Positions 44,814 to 54,001 of a DNA stretch of 64,000 nt are shown piece by piece (within the stretch, counting starts at the first letter, position 1; the number at the start of each line of letters is the position of its first letter). The notes under the pieces are model-generated. The model saw nothing but the letters and a program-made list of their open reading frames with translations, was not told where the DNA came from and did no database searches. A program made the translations under genes and the position numbers. The stretch is from assembly GCA_024919195.1 (NCBI GenBank), contig CP103436.1, positions 868,001 to 932,000 of the forward strand, written 5' to 3'. This DNA comes from Methylophilaceae bacterium LSUCC0717 (GTDB taxonomy: Bacteria > Pseudomonadota > Gammaproteobacteria > Burkholderiales > Methylophilaceae).

Positions 44814-44834
44814 TTAATTTAAATGTACTATAGT
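44803..44834. promoter_or_regulatory. Imperfect 32-base palindrome with overlapping divergent -10 elements
   Basis: An inner repeat TACATTTAA/TTAAATGTA and outer arms ACTATA/TATAGT form a near-symmetric block across the start of the PHP gene. The octamer ACTATAGT (44827-44834) gives -10 TATAGT on both strands. The symmetry could be an operator for a dimeric regulator or simply two back-to-back promoters. No -35 of quality is seen. Confidence 0.4.
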
Positions 44835-44859
44835 TTCAACAACATGTCAGTGATTTATT

Positions 44860-45384
44860 ATGAAATTTTTTATAGACCTCTTACCAGTAATTATATTTTT
44901 TGTCGTATACAAATACACAGATATTTTTTATGCTACTTTTAGTGCAATTATAGTTAGTATCTTCTTAGCAATCACCACTTATCTAATCAAGAAAAAGATT
45001 GAAAAAATGGTGCTCATCAATACCTTGCTCATTACTATTTTGGGAGGTCTAACCATATTATTAAAAGATAATACTTTCATAATGTGGAAGCCGACTGCTA
45101 TTTATTGGTTATTTGCATTAGTCTTGATTGTCAGTCAACTTTTATTCAAGAAAAACTTAATGAAGCAAATGTTGGGAAAACAAGTTACGCTGCAAGACCA
45201 TGCCTGGAATCATATCAGCATGAACGTCATTATATTTATGATTGGTATTGGCATTTTAAATCTTTATGTCGCATTTAATTTCGATGAGAATACCTGGGTA
45301 AATTTTAAATTATTTGGAATTACCTTTTTACTATTCATTTTTATGATTTACCTCGCAATATATATTTCTAAGGAAAATAAATAA
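44860..45384 (+). CDS. yciB: Inner membrane septation protein YciB (IspZ)
   Basis: YciB is a five-to-six-segment inner-membrane protein that interacts with elongation and division proteins. The 174 residues are almost wholly hydrophobic. The family start FFIDLLPVIIFFVVYKY and the conserved WKPTAIYWLFA segment are visible. It begins a tightly packed run yciB-yciI-bolA-ppiC. The stop overlaps the next ATG by one base (TAATG). Confidence 0.93.
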   Translation: MKFFIDLLPVIIFFVVYKYTDIFYATFSAIIVSIFLAITTYLIKKKIEKMVLINTLLITILGGLTILLKDNTFIMWKPTAIYWLFALVLIVSQLLFKKNLMKQMLGKQVTLQDHAWNHISMNVIIFMIGIGILNLYVAFNFDENTWVNFKLFGITFLLFIFMIYLAIYISKENK

Positions 45385-45683
45385 TGTGGTATGTGATTCA
45401 CAGCCAAGACAATCCGAACTCACTTGAAAAAAGATTAAATGCAAGGCCTGATCATATTGAGCGTCTAAAAACTCTGTTAAACCAAGGAAGGCTCATGGTT
45501 GCAGGTCCTTTACCTGCAATTGATAATGAGGATCCAGGACCGAATGGATATGAAGGCAGTTTAGTTATTGCAGAGTTTGACTCTCTAGAGGATGCAAAAG
45601 AGTGGGCTCAAAATGATCCCTATGTGACTAATGGGATATATCATTCTTTTACTGTTCAGCCGTTCAAGAAAGTTTTTCCTTAA
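45384..45683 (+). CDS. yciI: YciI family protein
   Basis: This 99-residue ferredoxin-like alpha-beta protein belongs to the YCII family. The conserved His (RPDHIERLKTL), the GRLMVAGPLPA block and the Asp of WAQNDPYVTNGIY are present. A hydrolase or dehydrochlorinase-like active site has been proposed for the family, but the cellular role is not known. It is coupled to yciB by a one-base overlap, as in many proteobacteria. Confidence 0.9.
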   Translation: MWYVIHSQDNPNSLEKRLNARPDHIERLKTLLNQGRLMVAGPLPAIDNEDPGPNGYEGSLVIAEFDSLEDAKEWAQNDPYVTNGIYHSFTVQPFKKVFP

Positions 45684-45685
45684 TC

Positions 45686-45928
45686 ATGATTGACGAAATA
45701 AAAAAAAGACTCACATCACTTAACCCAGCGAGACTCGAAATTATCGATGATTCACATTTGCATCATGGGCATGCTGGAAATTCAGGGGGTGGTCACTATA
45801 CCATCATCATCAAAAGTGATTTATTAGAAAAACAAAATCGCATTCAATCACACAGACAAATTTATGCTTTACTTGAAGACCTAATCCCTCAAAAAATTCA
45901 TGCATTACAAATTAAAGTTGAAAAATGA
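45686..45928 (+). CDS. BolA family protein
   Basis: This 80-residue protein has the BolA fold with the conserved stretch HGHAGNSGGGHYTIII and the RIQSHRQIYALL helix containing the invariant His. BolA-family proteins pair with monothiol glutaredoxins to bind Fe-S clusters or act in transcription. The sequence is nearer short BolA/IbaG proteins than full-length BolA (105). It sits between yciI and ppiC; the ppiC start overlaps its stop. Confidence 0.88.
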   Translation: MIDEIKKRLTSLNPARLEIIDDSHLHHGHAGNSGGGHYTIIIKSDLLEKQNRIQSHRQIYALLEDLIPQKIHALQIKVEK

Positions 45929-46698
45929 AATATCAATTTAATTTAATCATATTGTTAATTTTTATCTGTCCTTATCTTTTTGCCGAGACAACGATTACAG
46001 TTAATTCCCAGTCATTAAACCCTAACTTAATTGATTACATTTCCAATGAACTAAAATCCCAAGGAAGAGAAATCGATGAAGAAATGAAGAAAAATATTAT
46101 TGATAGACTGATTGAGCTAGAGATATTAACCGATGCAGCCACAAAAGAAGGCATTACCAGCGACACAAAATTTCTCTCAAAAGTTGAGCTCACCTATATG
46201 GAGATGGCTTATACAGAATACTTAAAAAAATACATTAAAGAACATCCCATTTCAAATGAAGATATTGACTTAGCTTATAAAAATTTTACAAAGCAATTTA
46301 ATGAACAAGAATACAAAGGACAACATATTTTAGTAAAAACTAAAAACGAGGCCCAATCTTTAATTGGTAAAATTGAAAAAGGAAATGATTTTTCAGAGCT
46401 GGCTAAAAACTTTTCTATCGACAAAGCCTCAGCTGAAAAAGGCGGAGATCTTGATTGGTTTAGGTTGGAGGATATGGTTGAATCTTTTGCTAATGAAATC
46501 AAGAATCTTCAAATAAATGAACTAAGCGGCGCTTTCCAAACTCAGTTCGGTTGGCATGTTTTTAAATTAACCGACAAAAAACCACTCACACCTCCAGAGT
46601 TGAGTGAAATAAAAAAACGCTTGGAAGATGACTTAAAAAAAAGAAAATTAAAAGATCACATTAAAGAATTGAGACGAAATGCAGAAATCTCAAATTAG
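45925..46698 (+). CDS. Periplasmic parvulin-type peptidyl-prolyl isomerase
   Basis: The 257-residue protein has a signal peptide (about 1-20) and an N-terminal helical part of the SurA/PrsA type. A parvulin domain at about 115-210 shows YKGQHILVKTKNEA, FSELAKNFSIDKASAEKGGDL and FGWHVFKL. It should assist folding of exported proteins. It is coupled to the bolA-like gene by an ATGA overlap and overlaps feoA by 20 bases. Confidence 0.92.
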   Translation: MKYQFNLIILLIFICPYLFAETTITVNSQSLNPNLIDYISNELKSQGREIDEEMKKNIIDRLIELEILTDAATKEGITSDTKFLSKVELTYMEMAYTEYLKKYIKEHPISNEDIDLAYKNFTKQFNEQEYKGQHILVKTKNEAQSLIGKIEKGNDFSELAKNFSIDKASAEKGGDLDWFRLEDMVESFANEIKNLQINELSGAFQTQFGWHVFKLTDKKPLTPPELSEIKKRLEDDLKKRKLKDHIKELRRNAEISN

Positions 46699-46918
46699 AT
46701 TATTATCCGAACTTTCTCAAAATTCTTTTGCAACTGTTGTTGAAATTGATCACCAACCCTCATTTACATTAAAAGCCGCCGCATTAGGATTAAAAATTAA
46801 TAAGACGGTGTGTGTGCTTCATAAATCCAATAACGGTCCAATATGCATCAAGGTGAATACATCATCTTTTATGATTCGAGCTGCAGATGCTGCAAAAATT
46901 AAGGTCATTCCTCAATGA
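46679..46918 (+). CDS. feoA: Ferrous iron transport accessory protein FeoA
   Basis: FeoA is a small SH3-like cytosolic protein that supports FeoB. The 79-residue product shows the family pattern AAALGLKINKTVCVL and the closing strand with MIRAADAAKIKV. The start lies 20 bases inside ppiC, which is long for an overlap, but no better in-frame ATG exists. It overlaps feoB by 4 bases. feoC was not found. Confidence 0.87.
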   Translation: MQKSQIRLLSELSQNSFATVVEIDHQPSFTLKAAALGLKINKTVCVLHKSNNGPICIKVNTSSFMIRAADAAKIKVIPQ

Positions 46919-48639
46919 AAAAAATTGCTCTCATAGGAATGCCTAATTCAGGAAAGTCTACCTTCTTTAATTCAATCAGTGGAGCATCGGCAAGAATTGC
47001 AAACTGGTCTGGAGTGACTGTAGATATTGAAAGTGTTAGAACATTTATATTTGGCGAAATTGTAGAGCTTATAGACCTTCCGGGTATTTACTCGTTACAT
47101 TCTGGATCTGATGACGAAATTGTTGTCCATGAATTCTTAAAAAATAATCAAATTGATGAAATATTTTTTATTCTGAATTCAACTCAAATTGATCGACAAA
47201 TTGTTTTAGCTACCGAATTATTGAATATGGGATTCAACCTTCGAATTTTATGCAATATGCATGACGAAGCGAAAAAAAATGGAATTCAGATACATTTTGA
47301 AAAATTGCAAACCAGGCTTCAAGTCCCCATCCATCCCATTAGTGCAAAATTTAAAGAGGGGTATGAATTTTTATCAAAAAAACAAAAATTAAAAAAAATA
47401 ACAGAAAAGCCAAAAAAATTCTCAGAAAGTGAAATTAAAAATTACGTATCTTTTCCAAAAACATTGGATACCTCAACTACTGAGAAACTGGATAAATTTT
47501 TTCTTCATCCTTACTTAGGGTTACCCATTTTCTTTATTACGCTTTTTTTTCTATTTCAAATTATTTATGGTGTAGCAGAACCAATTCAGGATTTCCTTGG
47601 AGGTGTGTTTGATTATTTTGGAGGCTTATTACAATCAAATTTAAATTTATGGTTGCCTAACCTACTGTCCTCTTTTGTGTATGATGGAATATATCTCGGC
47701 ATCACAACTGTGCTTACCTTTGTGCCCGTTATCGTTATTTTCTTTCTAATGATGTCATTTATTGAAAATAGCGGCTATCTTTCTAGGGCTGCATTCGTAA
47801 TGGATCGTCTGATGGAAAAAATGGGTCTGGATGGTCGCAGTTTTGTGATGATTATCTTTGGTTTTGGATGTAATGTGCCAGCTTTGATGGGAACAAAAAT
47901 AATGCGCTCTAAATCCATCCGCTATCTTTCCATGCTCATTATTCCATTTTCATTGTGCTCTGCACGACTGCAAGTCTTTTTATTTTTTACAGCGATTTTT
48001 TTTGAACCAAGAATTGGTGGATTGGTTCTTTTCTCCATGTATATCATCAGCTTTTTACTGATCCTTTTCACTGCAATAATTTTTAAAAAAGACCAAGCGG
48101 ATAACGAATCAGTACTTATCGAAATGCCAGCCTATCAATTACCAACCATAAGACAAAATATATTAACAGCCACTCATGAGGTCAAACATTTTTTAACAAG
48201 AGCATCAAAATTTATTTTAGGAGGGGTTATTGTCGTTTGGCTTCTGACGAACATCTATATTTCACCAGAATTAAGTGTTGCTGACTCCATTGGCAAAGCG
48301 CTTAACCCAATTTTTGATCCAATCGGGATTAATGACAAGCTAATTATTGCTCTGATTTTTGGTTTCATTGCAAAAGAAATTGTAATTGGAGCTCTTGCAG
48401 TTATTTTTTCTGGGAATGACAGCACTCTTCCAGATTTGCTGTTCAATTACATAACCTGGCAACAAGCCATAAGCTTTATGATTTTCACTTTAATTTATAC
48501 TCCATGCTTGTCAACCATTGCAGTTATTAAGAATCAATCAAAAAGCAAAAAATTAGTCCTGACATCGCTGATATGGTCTTTATTATTGGCATGGGTTATT
48601 AGCTTTGCAACCTATCAAAGTTTATTATTTTTATACTGA
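46915..48639 (+). CDS. feoB: Ferrous iron transporter FeoB
   Basis: FeoB is the Fe(II) permease with an N-terminal G domain. G1 is GMPNSGKST (residues 8-16), G3 is DLPG and G4 is NMHDE. After a short GDI-like helical region, the membrane core starts near residue 195 with about eight segments and the two gate repeats (AFVMDRLMEKMGLDGRSF; FGFIAKEIVIGALAV). The 574 residues are far fewer than the 773 of E. coli, mainly through a compact linker and C-terminus. It supplies iron for the cluster proteins in this window. Confidence 0.94.
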   Translation: MKKIALIGMPNSGKSTFFNSISGASARIANWSGVTVDIESVRTFIFGEIVELIDLPGIYSLHSGSDDEIVVHEFLKNNQIDEIFFILNSTQIDRQIVLATELLNMGFNLRILCNMHDEAKKNGIQIHFEKLQTRLQVPIHPISAKFKEGYEFLSKKQKLKKITEKPKKFSESEIKNYVSFPKTLDTSTTEKLDKFFLHPYLGLPIFFITLFFLFQIIYGVAEPIQDFLGGVFDYFGGLLQSNLNLWLPNLLSSFVYDGIYLGITTVLTFVPVIVIFFLMMSFIENSGYLSRAAFVMDRLMEKMGLDGRSFVMIIFGFGCNVPALMGTKIMRSKSIRYLSMLIIPFSLCSARLQVFLFFTAIFFEPRIGGLVLFSMYIISFLLILFTAIIFKKDQADNESVLIEMPAYQLPTIRQNILTATHEVKHFLTRASKFILGGVIVVWLLTNIYISPELSVADSIGKALNPIFDPIGINDKLIIALIFGFIAKEIVIGALAVIFSGNDSTLPDLLFNYITWQQAISFMIFTLIYTPCLSTIAVIKNQSKSKKLVLTSLIWSLLLAWVISFATYQSLLFLY

Positions 48640-48715
48640 TAATTGAGCAAGATTGTCGCGGAAAAAAGCATGCTATCTGTTAAAATATTACTTTAATTAA
48701 TATATTTATCATCAA

Positions 48716-51700
48716 GTGATTCATTATCATTTAAGCCAGACAGCGCTTTCCAAAAATCAAGAAGAAAAGCTACTAAAAAAGATTAGCTCATCGCATAGTC
48801 AGATTGTTAATATCCATACTCAATATATTCATTATGCTGAATTTATTAATGAGCCATCTTCGGATGATATTAAAACTCTTGAAAACCTACTTATCTATGG
48901 TGAACCAAGAGAAAGCGGCTCAACATCAAAACATAAATTTATTATTATTCCAAGATTCGGAACCTTATCACCATGGGCCTCAAAAGCAACTGACATTGCT
49001 AAACGATGTGGTTTAAACATTACAAAAATTGAACGTGGACTATTAATAAATTTAATCGCAGAAAATGATTTGGTGCAAAAAGAAATTGAAGAAATTTCAC
49101 GAAACTGTTTTGATCGTATGACTGAAACTGTCATATATAACCAAATTGATGGGCATAAACTTTTTATTCAAGAGAATCCTAAACCCCTTCAGTCAGTAGA
49201 TATCCTGAATAATGGAATCAAGATTCTTCATGATTACAATATTAAAAATGGTTTAGCTTTGTCAGAGGATGAAGTGCAGTACCTATATCAAAACTTTTTA
49301 AAAATTAACAAAAACCCTACTGATGCTGAACTGATGATGTTTGCACAAGCCAATTCTGAACATTGCCGTCATAAAATCTTTAATGCTTCATGGAATATTG
49401 ATGGAAAAGATCAAGAAAAATCTTTATTCCAAATGATTAGAAATACGCATAACAAAAATCCAAAAAAAACCATCGTTGCTTACTCTGATAATTCCTCAAT
49501 CATTGAGGGTAAAAAAATTAATCGTTTTTATCCAGGCAAGGATAATAAATTTAAACCTCACTCGGAAAAGACTCATTATCTTATGAAGGTTGAAACTCAT
49601 AATCATCCAACAGCAATTTCCCCTTTTCCTGGAGCGGCTACAGGTTCGGGTGGTGAAATAAGAGATGAAGGAGCGACTGGACGAGGATCAAAGCCAAAAG
49701 CAGGTCTGACTGGATTCTCCGTATCGAATTTAAACATACCCGACTACCCTCTTCCATGGGAAACGACTCCTGAAAAACCAGATCACATATCCTCGCCATT
49801 AGATATTATGATTGATGGTCCGATAGGGGGCGCATCATACAATAATGAATTTGGACGACCCAATATTGCAGGTTACTTTAGGGTGTTTGAGCAAAAGGTT
49901 GATGGAAAAAACTATGGATACCATAAGCCCATTATGCTGGCTGGCGGCGTAGGCAACATCAGTGATAACCATACACACAAGAAGCTACTTGATGAAAATG
50001 TATTATTAATTCAACTTGGTGGTCCTGGCATGTTGATTGGGCTCGGAGGAGGAGCTGCATCCTCAATGGATAGTGGATCTAATGACGAAAGTTTAGATTA
50101 TGCATCAGTGCAAAGAGGTAATCCTGAAATTCAACGAAGAGCTCAAGAGGTTATTGATCGTTGTTGGCAGTTACAAGAAGATAATCCCATTTTAAGCATC
50201 CATGACGTTGGTGCTGGAGGACTTTCTAATGCTTTCCCTGAGCTTATTAATGATGGCGAGGTTGGTGCAGATTTTGATATTAGAAATATTGATACCGAAG
50301 AAAAAGGTATGGCGCCTCATGAATTGTGGTGCAATGAATCTCAGGAAAGATACGTATTAGCCATTGATCATCAATCGCTTAATTTATTTAAAAAAATCTG
50401 CGAAAGAGAGCGTTGCCCTTTTAGAGTGATAGGTAAGGCGAAGAAAAATCGTCATCTTCACGTTAAGGATAATTTACTAAATCAAGATGTTGTCAATATG
50501 GAGCTTGATGTTCTGCTTGGAAAACCACCCAAATTATTAAAAAAAATTCCAAAAAAAATAGAAAAGGATATTCCAAAATCATCCAAGATAAATGACAAAG
50601 ATTTACATAAGAAAGTTATTTCCCATCCTTCGGTAGCTTCCAAGAAGTTTTTAATAACGATTGGAGATAGATCTGTTACTGGACTGGTTGCTCAAGATCA
50701 AATGGTGGGCCCATGGCAAACCCCGGTATCAAATGTTGCTGTGACAAAATTTTCTTTTGAAGATGTAACAGGCGAGGCTTTTGCTATAGGAGAAAGAACC
50801 CCATTAGCCATATCCAATGCAAAAAAATCTGCTCGCATGGCTGTAGCAGAAGCTGTTACCAATATAGTTGCCGCGAATATTGGAAATATTACCAATATTA
50901 AATTATCAGCCAACTGGATGGCAGCAAGCGGTGATGATGATGAAGATAACAATCTCTTTGCTGCGGTCCACGCTGTCGGTGAGGAGCTTTGCCCACAATT
51001 AGGGATATCAATTCCTGTCGGCAAAGATTCCATGTCAATGACGACAAAATGGAATGATAAGGTCGTCACCTCCCCTCTTTCACTAATTGTTACAGCATTT
51101 TCTGAATGTGAAAATACTCAAAAAACATGTACGCCTGAATTTATTAGGCAAGATGATTACATCTTCTTGTATATTGATTTAGGTTTAAATCAATACAGAG
51201 TCGGTGGATCGATTGCTGAGCAGGTGAGTAACACTATGTCATCAGAATGTCCTGACATTGATGATCCAAAATTATTAGTTGGCTTCTGTGACGTTATTCA
51301 ACAACTCATAAATAAAAATCTAATTTATGCCTATCATGACCGATCCGATGGTGGTTTGTTTGCGACCTTGTCTGAGATGGCATTTGCCTCTCGTTGTGGA
51401 ATTGATATCGATTTATCTCAGATTAATGCAGAATTTCCAAATATTTTATTCTCGGAAGAGCTTGGAGCAGTCATACAAGTAAATAAAAAAAATGAAGAGG
51501 AAATCGTTAATTTATTTCGAGAAAAAAATATTCAGCATATCTTCAATGTAGGAAAAATAAATCATTTAAATCAAATCAATATTAAACACGGTTCAGATTG
51601 TATTCGGGAACAAAGATCTGAGCTTGAAAAAATATGGTCGCTAAATAGTTACCACATTCAATCAATTCGTGACAATGCCAAATTAGCAGCACAAGAATTA

Positions 51701-52564
51701 AGTCTTGTGGATGACAACAATGATCCTGGAATTCGAACAGATATAAAATTTGAGTTAAATTTTCCATCCATCAAGGGCACCAAAAAACCACAAATAGCGA
51801 TCCTTCGTGAACAGGGGGTTAATGGTCATTATGAGATGGCAGCTGCATTCTATTACGCCGGATTCGATGCGATCGATGTTCATATGCAAGATCTTATGGA
51901 CGGAAATTATGCCATTACAGATTTTAGAGCTTTTGTTGCTTGCGGCGGTTTTTCATATGGTGATGTCTTAGGCGCAGGAGAAGGTTGGTCCAAAGTGATC
52001 CTCAACAACTCTATGCTGCGGGATCAGTTTACGTCCTTTTTCAATCAGTCAAATTCAATAGCCTTGGGAGTTTGTAATGGTTGTCAGATGATGTCAAACC
52101 TTAAATCTATCATCCCGGGTGCAGACAAATGGCCAAAATTTGTGAAAAATTTATCTGATCAGTTTGAATCAAGAGTGGTTACGGTAAAAATACCAAAAAA
52201 TAATTCTATCTTTTTTAATGAAATGGAAAACTCCTCTATTCCTGTTATTACAGCCCATGGCGAAGGAAGAGCTTTCTTCTCTAATCCAAATGATCATAAA
52301 GAAATGAGTCAAAAGGAACAAATTACATTACAATATGTCACAAACTTGCATGAGGTAACAACAAACTACCCATTAAATCCCAATGGCTCGGTTGATGGTG
52401 TAACTGGTTTTACCAATGATGATGGACGTTTTAATATAATGATGCCTCATCCGGAGCGTGTGTTTAGATCGGATCAAAATACTTGGTCTCGAGATAAAAA
52501 TAGCGAATACGGACCTTGGTTTAAAATGTTTACTAATGCATATAATTATTTAAAGAACAGTTAG
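48716..52564 (+). CDS. purL: Phosphoribosylformylglycinamidine synthase (large, single-chain)
   Basis: PurL converts FGAR, glutamine and ATP to FGAM in purine synthesis. The single 1282-residue chain combines an N-terminal PurS-like part, the two AIRS-like synthetase halves (KVETHNHPTAISPFPGAATG; LSIHDVGAGGLSNAFPEL) and a C-terminal glutaminase. The latter has its Cys in GVCNGCQMM and His/Glu in PHPERVF. The start is GTG at 48716 with no strong ribosome site. It is the longest gene in the window. A 76-base gap after feoB should hold its promoter. Confidence 0.97.
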   Translation: MIHYHLSQTALSKNQEEKLLKKISSSHSQIVNIHTQYIHYAEFINEPSSDDIKTLENLLIYGEPRESGSTSKHKFIIIPRFGTLSPWASKATDIAKRCGLNITKIERGLLINLIAENDLVQKEIEEISRNCFDRMTETVIYNQIDGHKLFIQENPKPLQSVDILNNGIKILHDYNIKNGLALSEDEVQYLYQNFLKINKNPTDAELMMFAQANSEHCRHKIFNASWNIDGKDQEKSLFQMIRNTHNKNPKKTIVAYSDNSSIIEGKKINRFYPGKDNKFKPHSEKTHYLMKVETHNHPTAISPFPGAATGSGGEIRDEGATGRGSKPKAGLTGFSVSNLNIPDYPLPWETTPEKPDHISSPLDIMIDGPIGGASYNNEFGRPNIAGYFRVFEQKVDGKNYGYHKPIMLAGGVGNISDNHTHKKLLDENVLLIQLGGPGMLIGLGGGAASSMDSGSNDESLDYASVQRGNPEIQRRAQEVIDRCWQLQEDNPILSIHDVGAGGLSNAFPELINDGEVGADFDIRNIDTEEKGMAPHELWCNESQERYVLAIDHQSLNLFKKICERERCPFRVIGKAKKNRHLHVKDNLLNQDVVNMELDVLLGKPPKLLKKIPKKIEKDIPKSSKINDKDLHKKVISHPSVASKKFLITIGDRSVTGLVAQDQMVGPWQTPVSNVAVTKFSFEDVTGEAFAIGERTPLAISNAKKSARMAVAEAVTNIVAANIGNITNIKLSANWMAASGDDDEDNNLFAAVHAVGEELCPQLGISIPVGKDSMSMTTKWNDKVVTSPLSLIVTAFSECENTQKTCTPEFIRQDDYIFLYIDLGLNQYRVGGSIAEQVSNTMSSECPDIDDPKLLVGFCDVIQQLINKNLIYAYHDRSDGGLFATLSEMAFASRCGIDIDLSQINAEFPNILFSEELGAVIQVNKKNEEEIVNLFREKNIQHIFNVGKINHLNQINIKHGSDCIREQRSELEKIWSLNSYHIQSIRDNAKLAAQELSLVDDNNDPGIRTDIKFELNFPSIKGTKKPQIAILREQGVNGHYEMAAAFYYAGFDAIDVHMQDLMDGNYAITDFRAFVACGGFSYGDVLGAGEGWSKVILNNSMLRDQFTSFFNQSNSIALGVCNGCQMMSNLKSIIPGADKWPKFVKNLSDQFESRVVTVKIPKNNSIFFNEMENSSIPVITAHGEGRAFFSNPNDHKEMSQKEQITLQYVTNLHEVTTNYPLNPNGSVDGVTGFTNDDGRFNIMMPHPERVFRSDQNTWSRDKNSEYGPWFKMFTNAYNYLKNS

Positions 52565-52571
52565 GAATGTT

Positions 52572-53048
52572 ATGAAAAAGTTATTTAGTTTATTTTTATT
52601 AATTTTAAGTCTTAATACATTCGCAGGATTAACCGATCCTGAAGAATTGGAATTTACCGGTGCGCTAAATGATGGTGACTTAAAAACGGTCAAGATGTAT
52701 GTTGAACAAAAAGCTGTCCCATTAGAAGACAAATATTTTGCATGGACTCCATTCTTAATTACTGCTGCAAAAAATCAATTTGAAATCCTAAAATATTTAA
52801 CTGAAAAAGGTGCTGACATTAATTACATTCACCCTGTGACTAGGATGACTGGTTTTCATCATGCTGCATTTAATGGTAACAAAGAAATGGCTAAATACCT
52901 TGCAGAAAAAGGTATTGATATTAATAAGAAGCTTAAAGGTGATGTGTCTATTGTGAGGGCACTTAAAGATGATGGGAAGGAAGATATGGCTAAATTTCTC
53001 ATTACACTGGGAGTAAGCGAAGAAGGTTGTGAAGGCAAGTGCTTTTAA
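52572..53048 (+). CDS. Exported ankyrin-repeat protein (small)
   Basis: The 158-residue protein has a signal peptide (about 1-18, ending NTFA) and then three to four ankyrin repeats. Examples are ALNDGDLKTVKMYVEQKA, TPFLITAAKNQFEILKYL and GFHHAAFNGNKEMAKYL. A short tail follows with two cysteines near the end. The function is unknown; ankyrin repeats bind proteins. It is 7 bases after purL, followed by a clean terminator, so it probably rides on the purL transcript. It is distantly like the larger ankyrin gene at 56036-56971. Confidence 0.8.
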   Translation: MKKLFSLFLLILSLNTFAGLTDPEELEFTGALNDGDLKTVKMYVEQKAVPLEDKYFAWTPFLITAAKNQFEILKYLTEKGADINYIHPVTRMTGFHHAAFNGNKEMAKYLAEKGIDINKKLKGDVSIVRALKDDGKEDMAKFLITLGVSEEGCEGKCF

Positions 53049-53069
53049 TTAATAAACACTAGTATTTTT

Positions 53070-53098
53070 AAAAGCATCTCAATGAGATGCTTTTTTTT
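53070..53098. terminator. Bidirectional Rho-independent terminator between the ankyrin gene and serB
   Basis: The stem AAAGCATCTC/GAGATGCTTT with a 3-base loop is followed by a run of eight T on the plus strand and preceded by A-rich sequence. It separates the convergent ankyrin gene and serB. The serB stop lies within the T run. Confidence 0.9.
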
Positions 53099-53942
53099 AT
53101 TCTCTTTCCATATACTTGAATAGATCTAAAAGAGTTTTGTAATAACCTTTTTTTACCGACCAGGTAACAAGATTATCCAATACTGGTTTTCCATGCATAG
53201 ATATACTCAAGCCAGATTCATTAAACATATTAATATCATTCGCACCATCACCTATCGCCATGATTTGATCTTTCTTAATACCGTGTTGGTTTGCAATTTT
53301 TAGGGTCAGTTCAGCTTTTTTCTCAGCATTAACTATCTCACCAACCAGATTTCCAGTTAATTCATTATTAAAAACTTCAAAGGTATTAGAAAAAGCATAG
53401 TCCATAGATAAAGATTTTTTTACATAATCAACAAAATAAGTAAAGCCACCAGAAACCACAACAGTAATTAAGTGATGTGATTTGGCATAATTTATCCATT
53501 CATTGACATGAGGCTGAAACCTAATTTTTTCATTAATAATTTTTTCAAATGATGCAACATTAATTCCTTTTAGTAGCTCTACCCTTTTCTTTATACTTTC
53601 ATCGAAACATAATTGTCCCTGCATGGTTAACTCAGTGATTTCAGATATTTCTTTTTTTAAGTTAAGAAGTTCGGCTATTTCATCAATACACTCATTTTGA
53701 ATGAGTGTGGAATCCATGTCACATACAAGAAGTTTAAAGTCTTTAATTGTTTTTTTTATGTTGAGAAAAAATTGTGTCTCAGATGAAGTTAGTTTTTTCT
53801 TATTCTCTATAAAAAAATTAGAGTTACTTTCAAAAGTGCTAAATTGATTATCAAGTTTTTTTACATCACCCTCAAAATGACTAATTTTATGTTCATCAAT
53901 AAATCGATGAAGATCATCGTTACATATCAAGTAATTTTCCAT
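53097..53942 (-). CDS. serB: Phosphoserine phosphatase SerB
   Basis: SerB dephosphorylates phosphoserine, the last step of serine synthesis; serine is the substrate of CysE. The HAD nucleophile motif DMDST is at residues 75-79. Later motifs include VVSGGFT and the GDGANDINM metal loop. An N-terminal region of about 70 residues replaces the ACT domain of E. coli. The ATG at 53942 (281 residues) is chosen over a TTG at 53957, because the latter falls within the promoter. Confidence 0.94.
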   Translation of the reverse strand: MENYLICNDDLHRFIDEHKISHFEGDVKKLDNQFSTFESNSNFFIENKKKLTSSETQFFLNIKKTIKDFKLLVCDMDSTLIQNECIDEIAELLNLKKEISEITELTMQGQLCFDESIKKRVELLKGINVASFEKIINEKIRFQPHVNEWINYAKSHHLITVVVSGGFTYFVDYVKKSLSMDYAFSNTFEVFNNELTGNLVGEIVNAEKKAELTLKIANQHGIKKDQIMAIGDGANDINMFNESGLSISMHGKPVLDNLVTWSVKKGYYKTLLDLFKYMERE

Positions 53943-53948
53943 GCACAC

Positions 53949-53978
53949 ATTATACAACTCTTACCAATCTGATATCAT
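53949..53978 (-). promoter_or_regulatory. serB promoter with start on the ATG
   Basis: On the minus strand a perfect -10 TATAAT (53954-53949) is preceded after 18 bases by ATGATA (53978-53973), a four-of-six match to the -35. Transcription would begin about 7 bases past the -10, at 53942, which is the A of the serB ATG. No ribosome site fits in between, so the mRNA is predicted to be leaderless. Confidence 0.6.
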
Positions 53979-54001
53979 TATGTTTTAACTGGTTAACGAC
54001 G

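Noticed and set aside
46915-48639. FeoB as a truncated gene
   Set aside because: It is much shorter than E. coli FeoB, but the G domain, both gate repeats and the terminal membrane segments are present, so it is a compact form.
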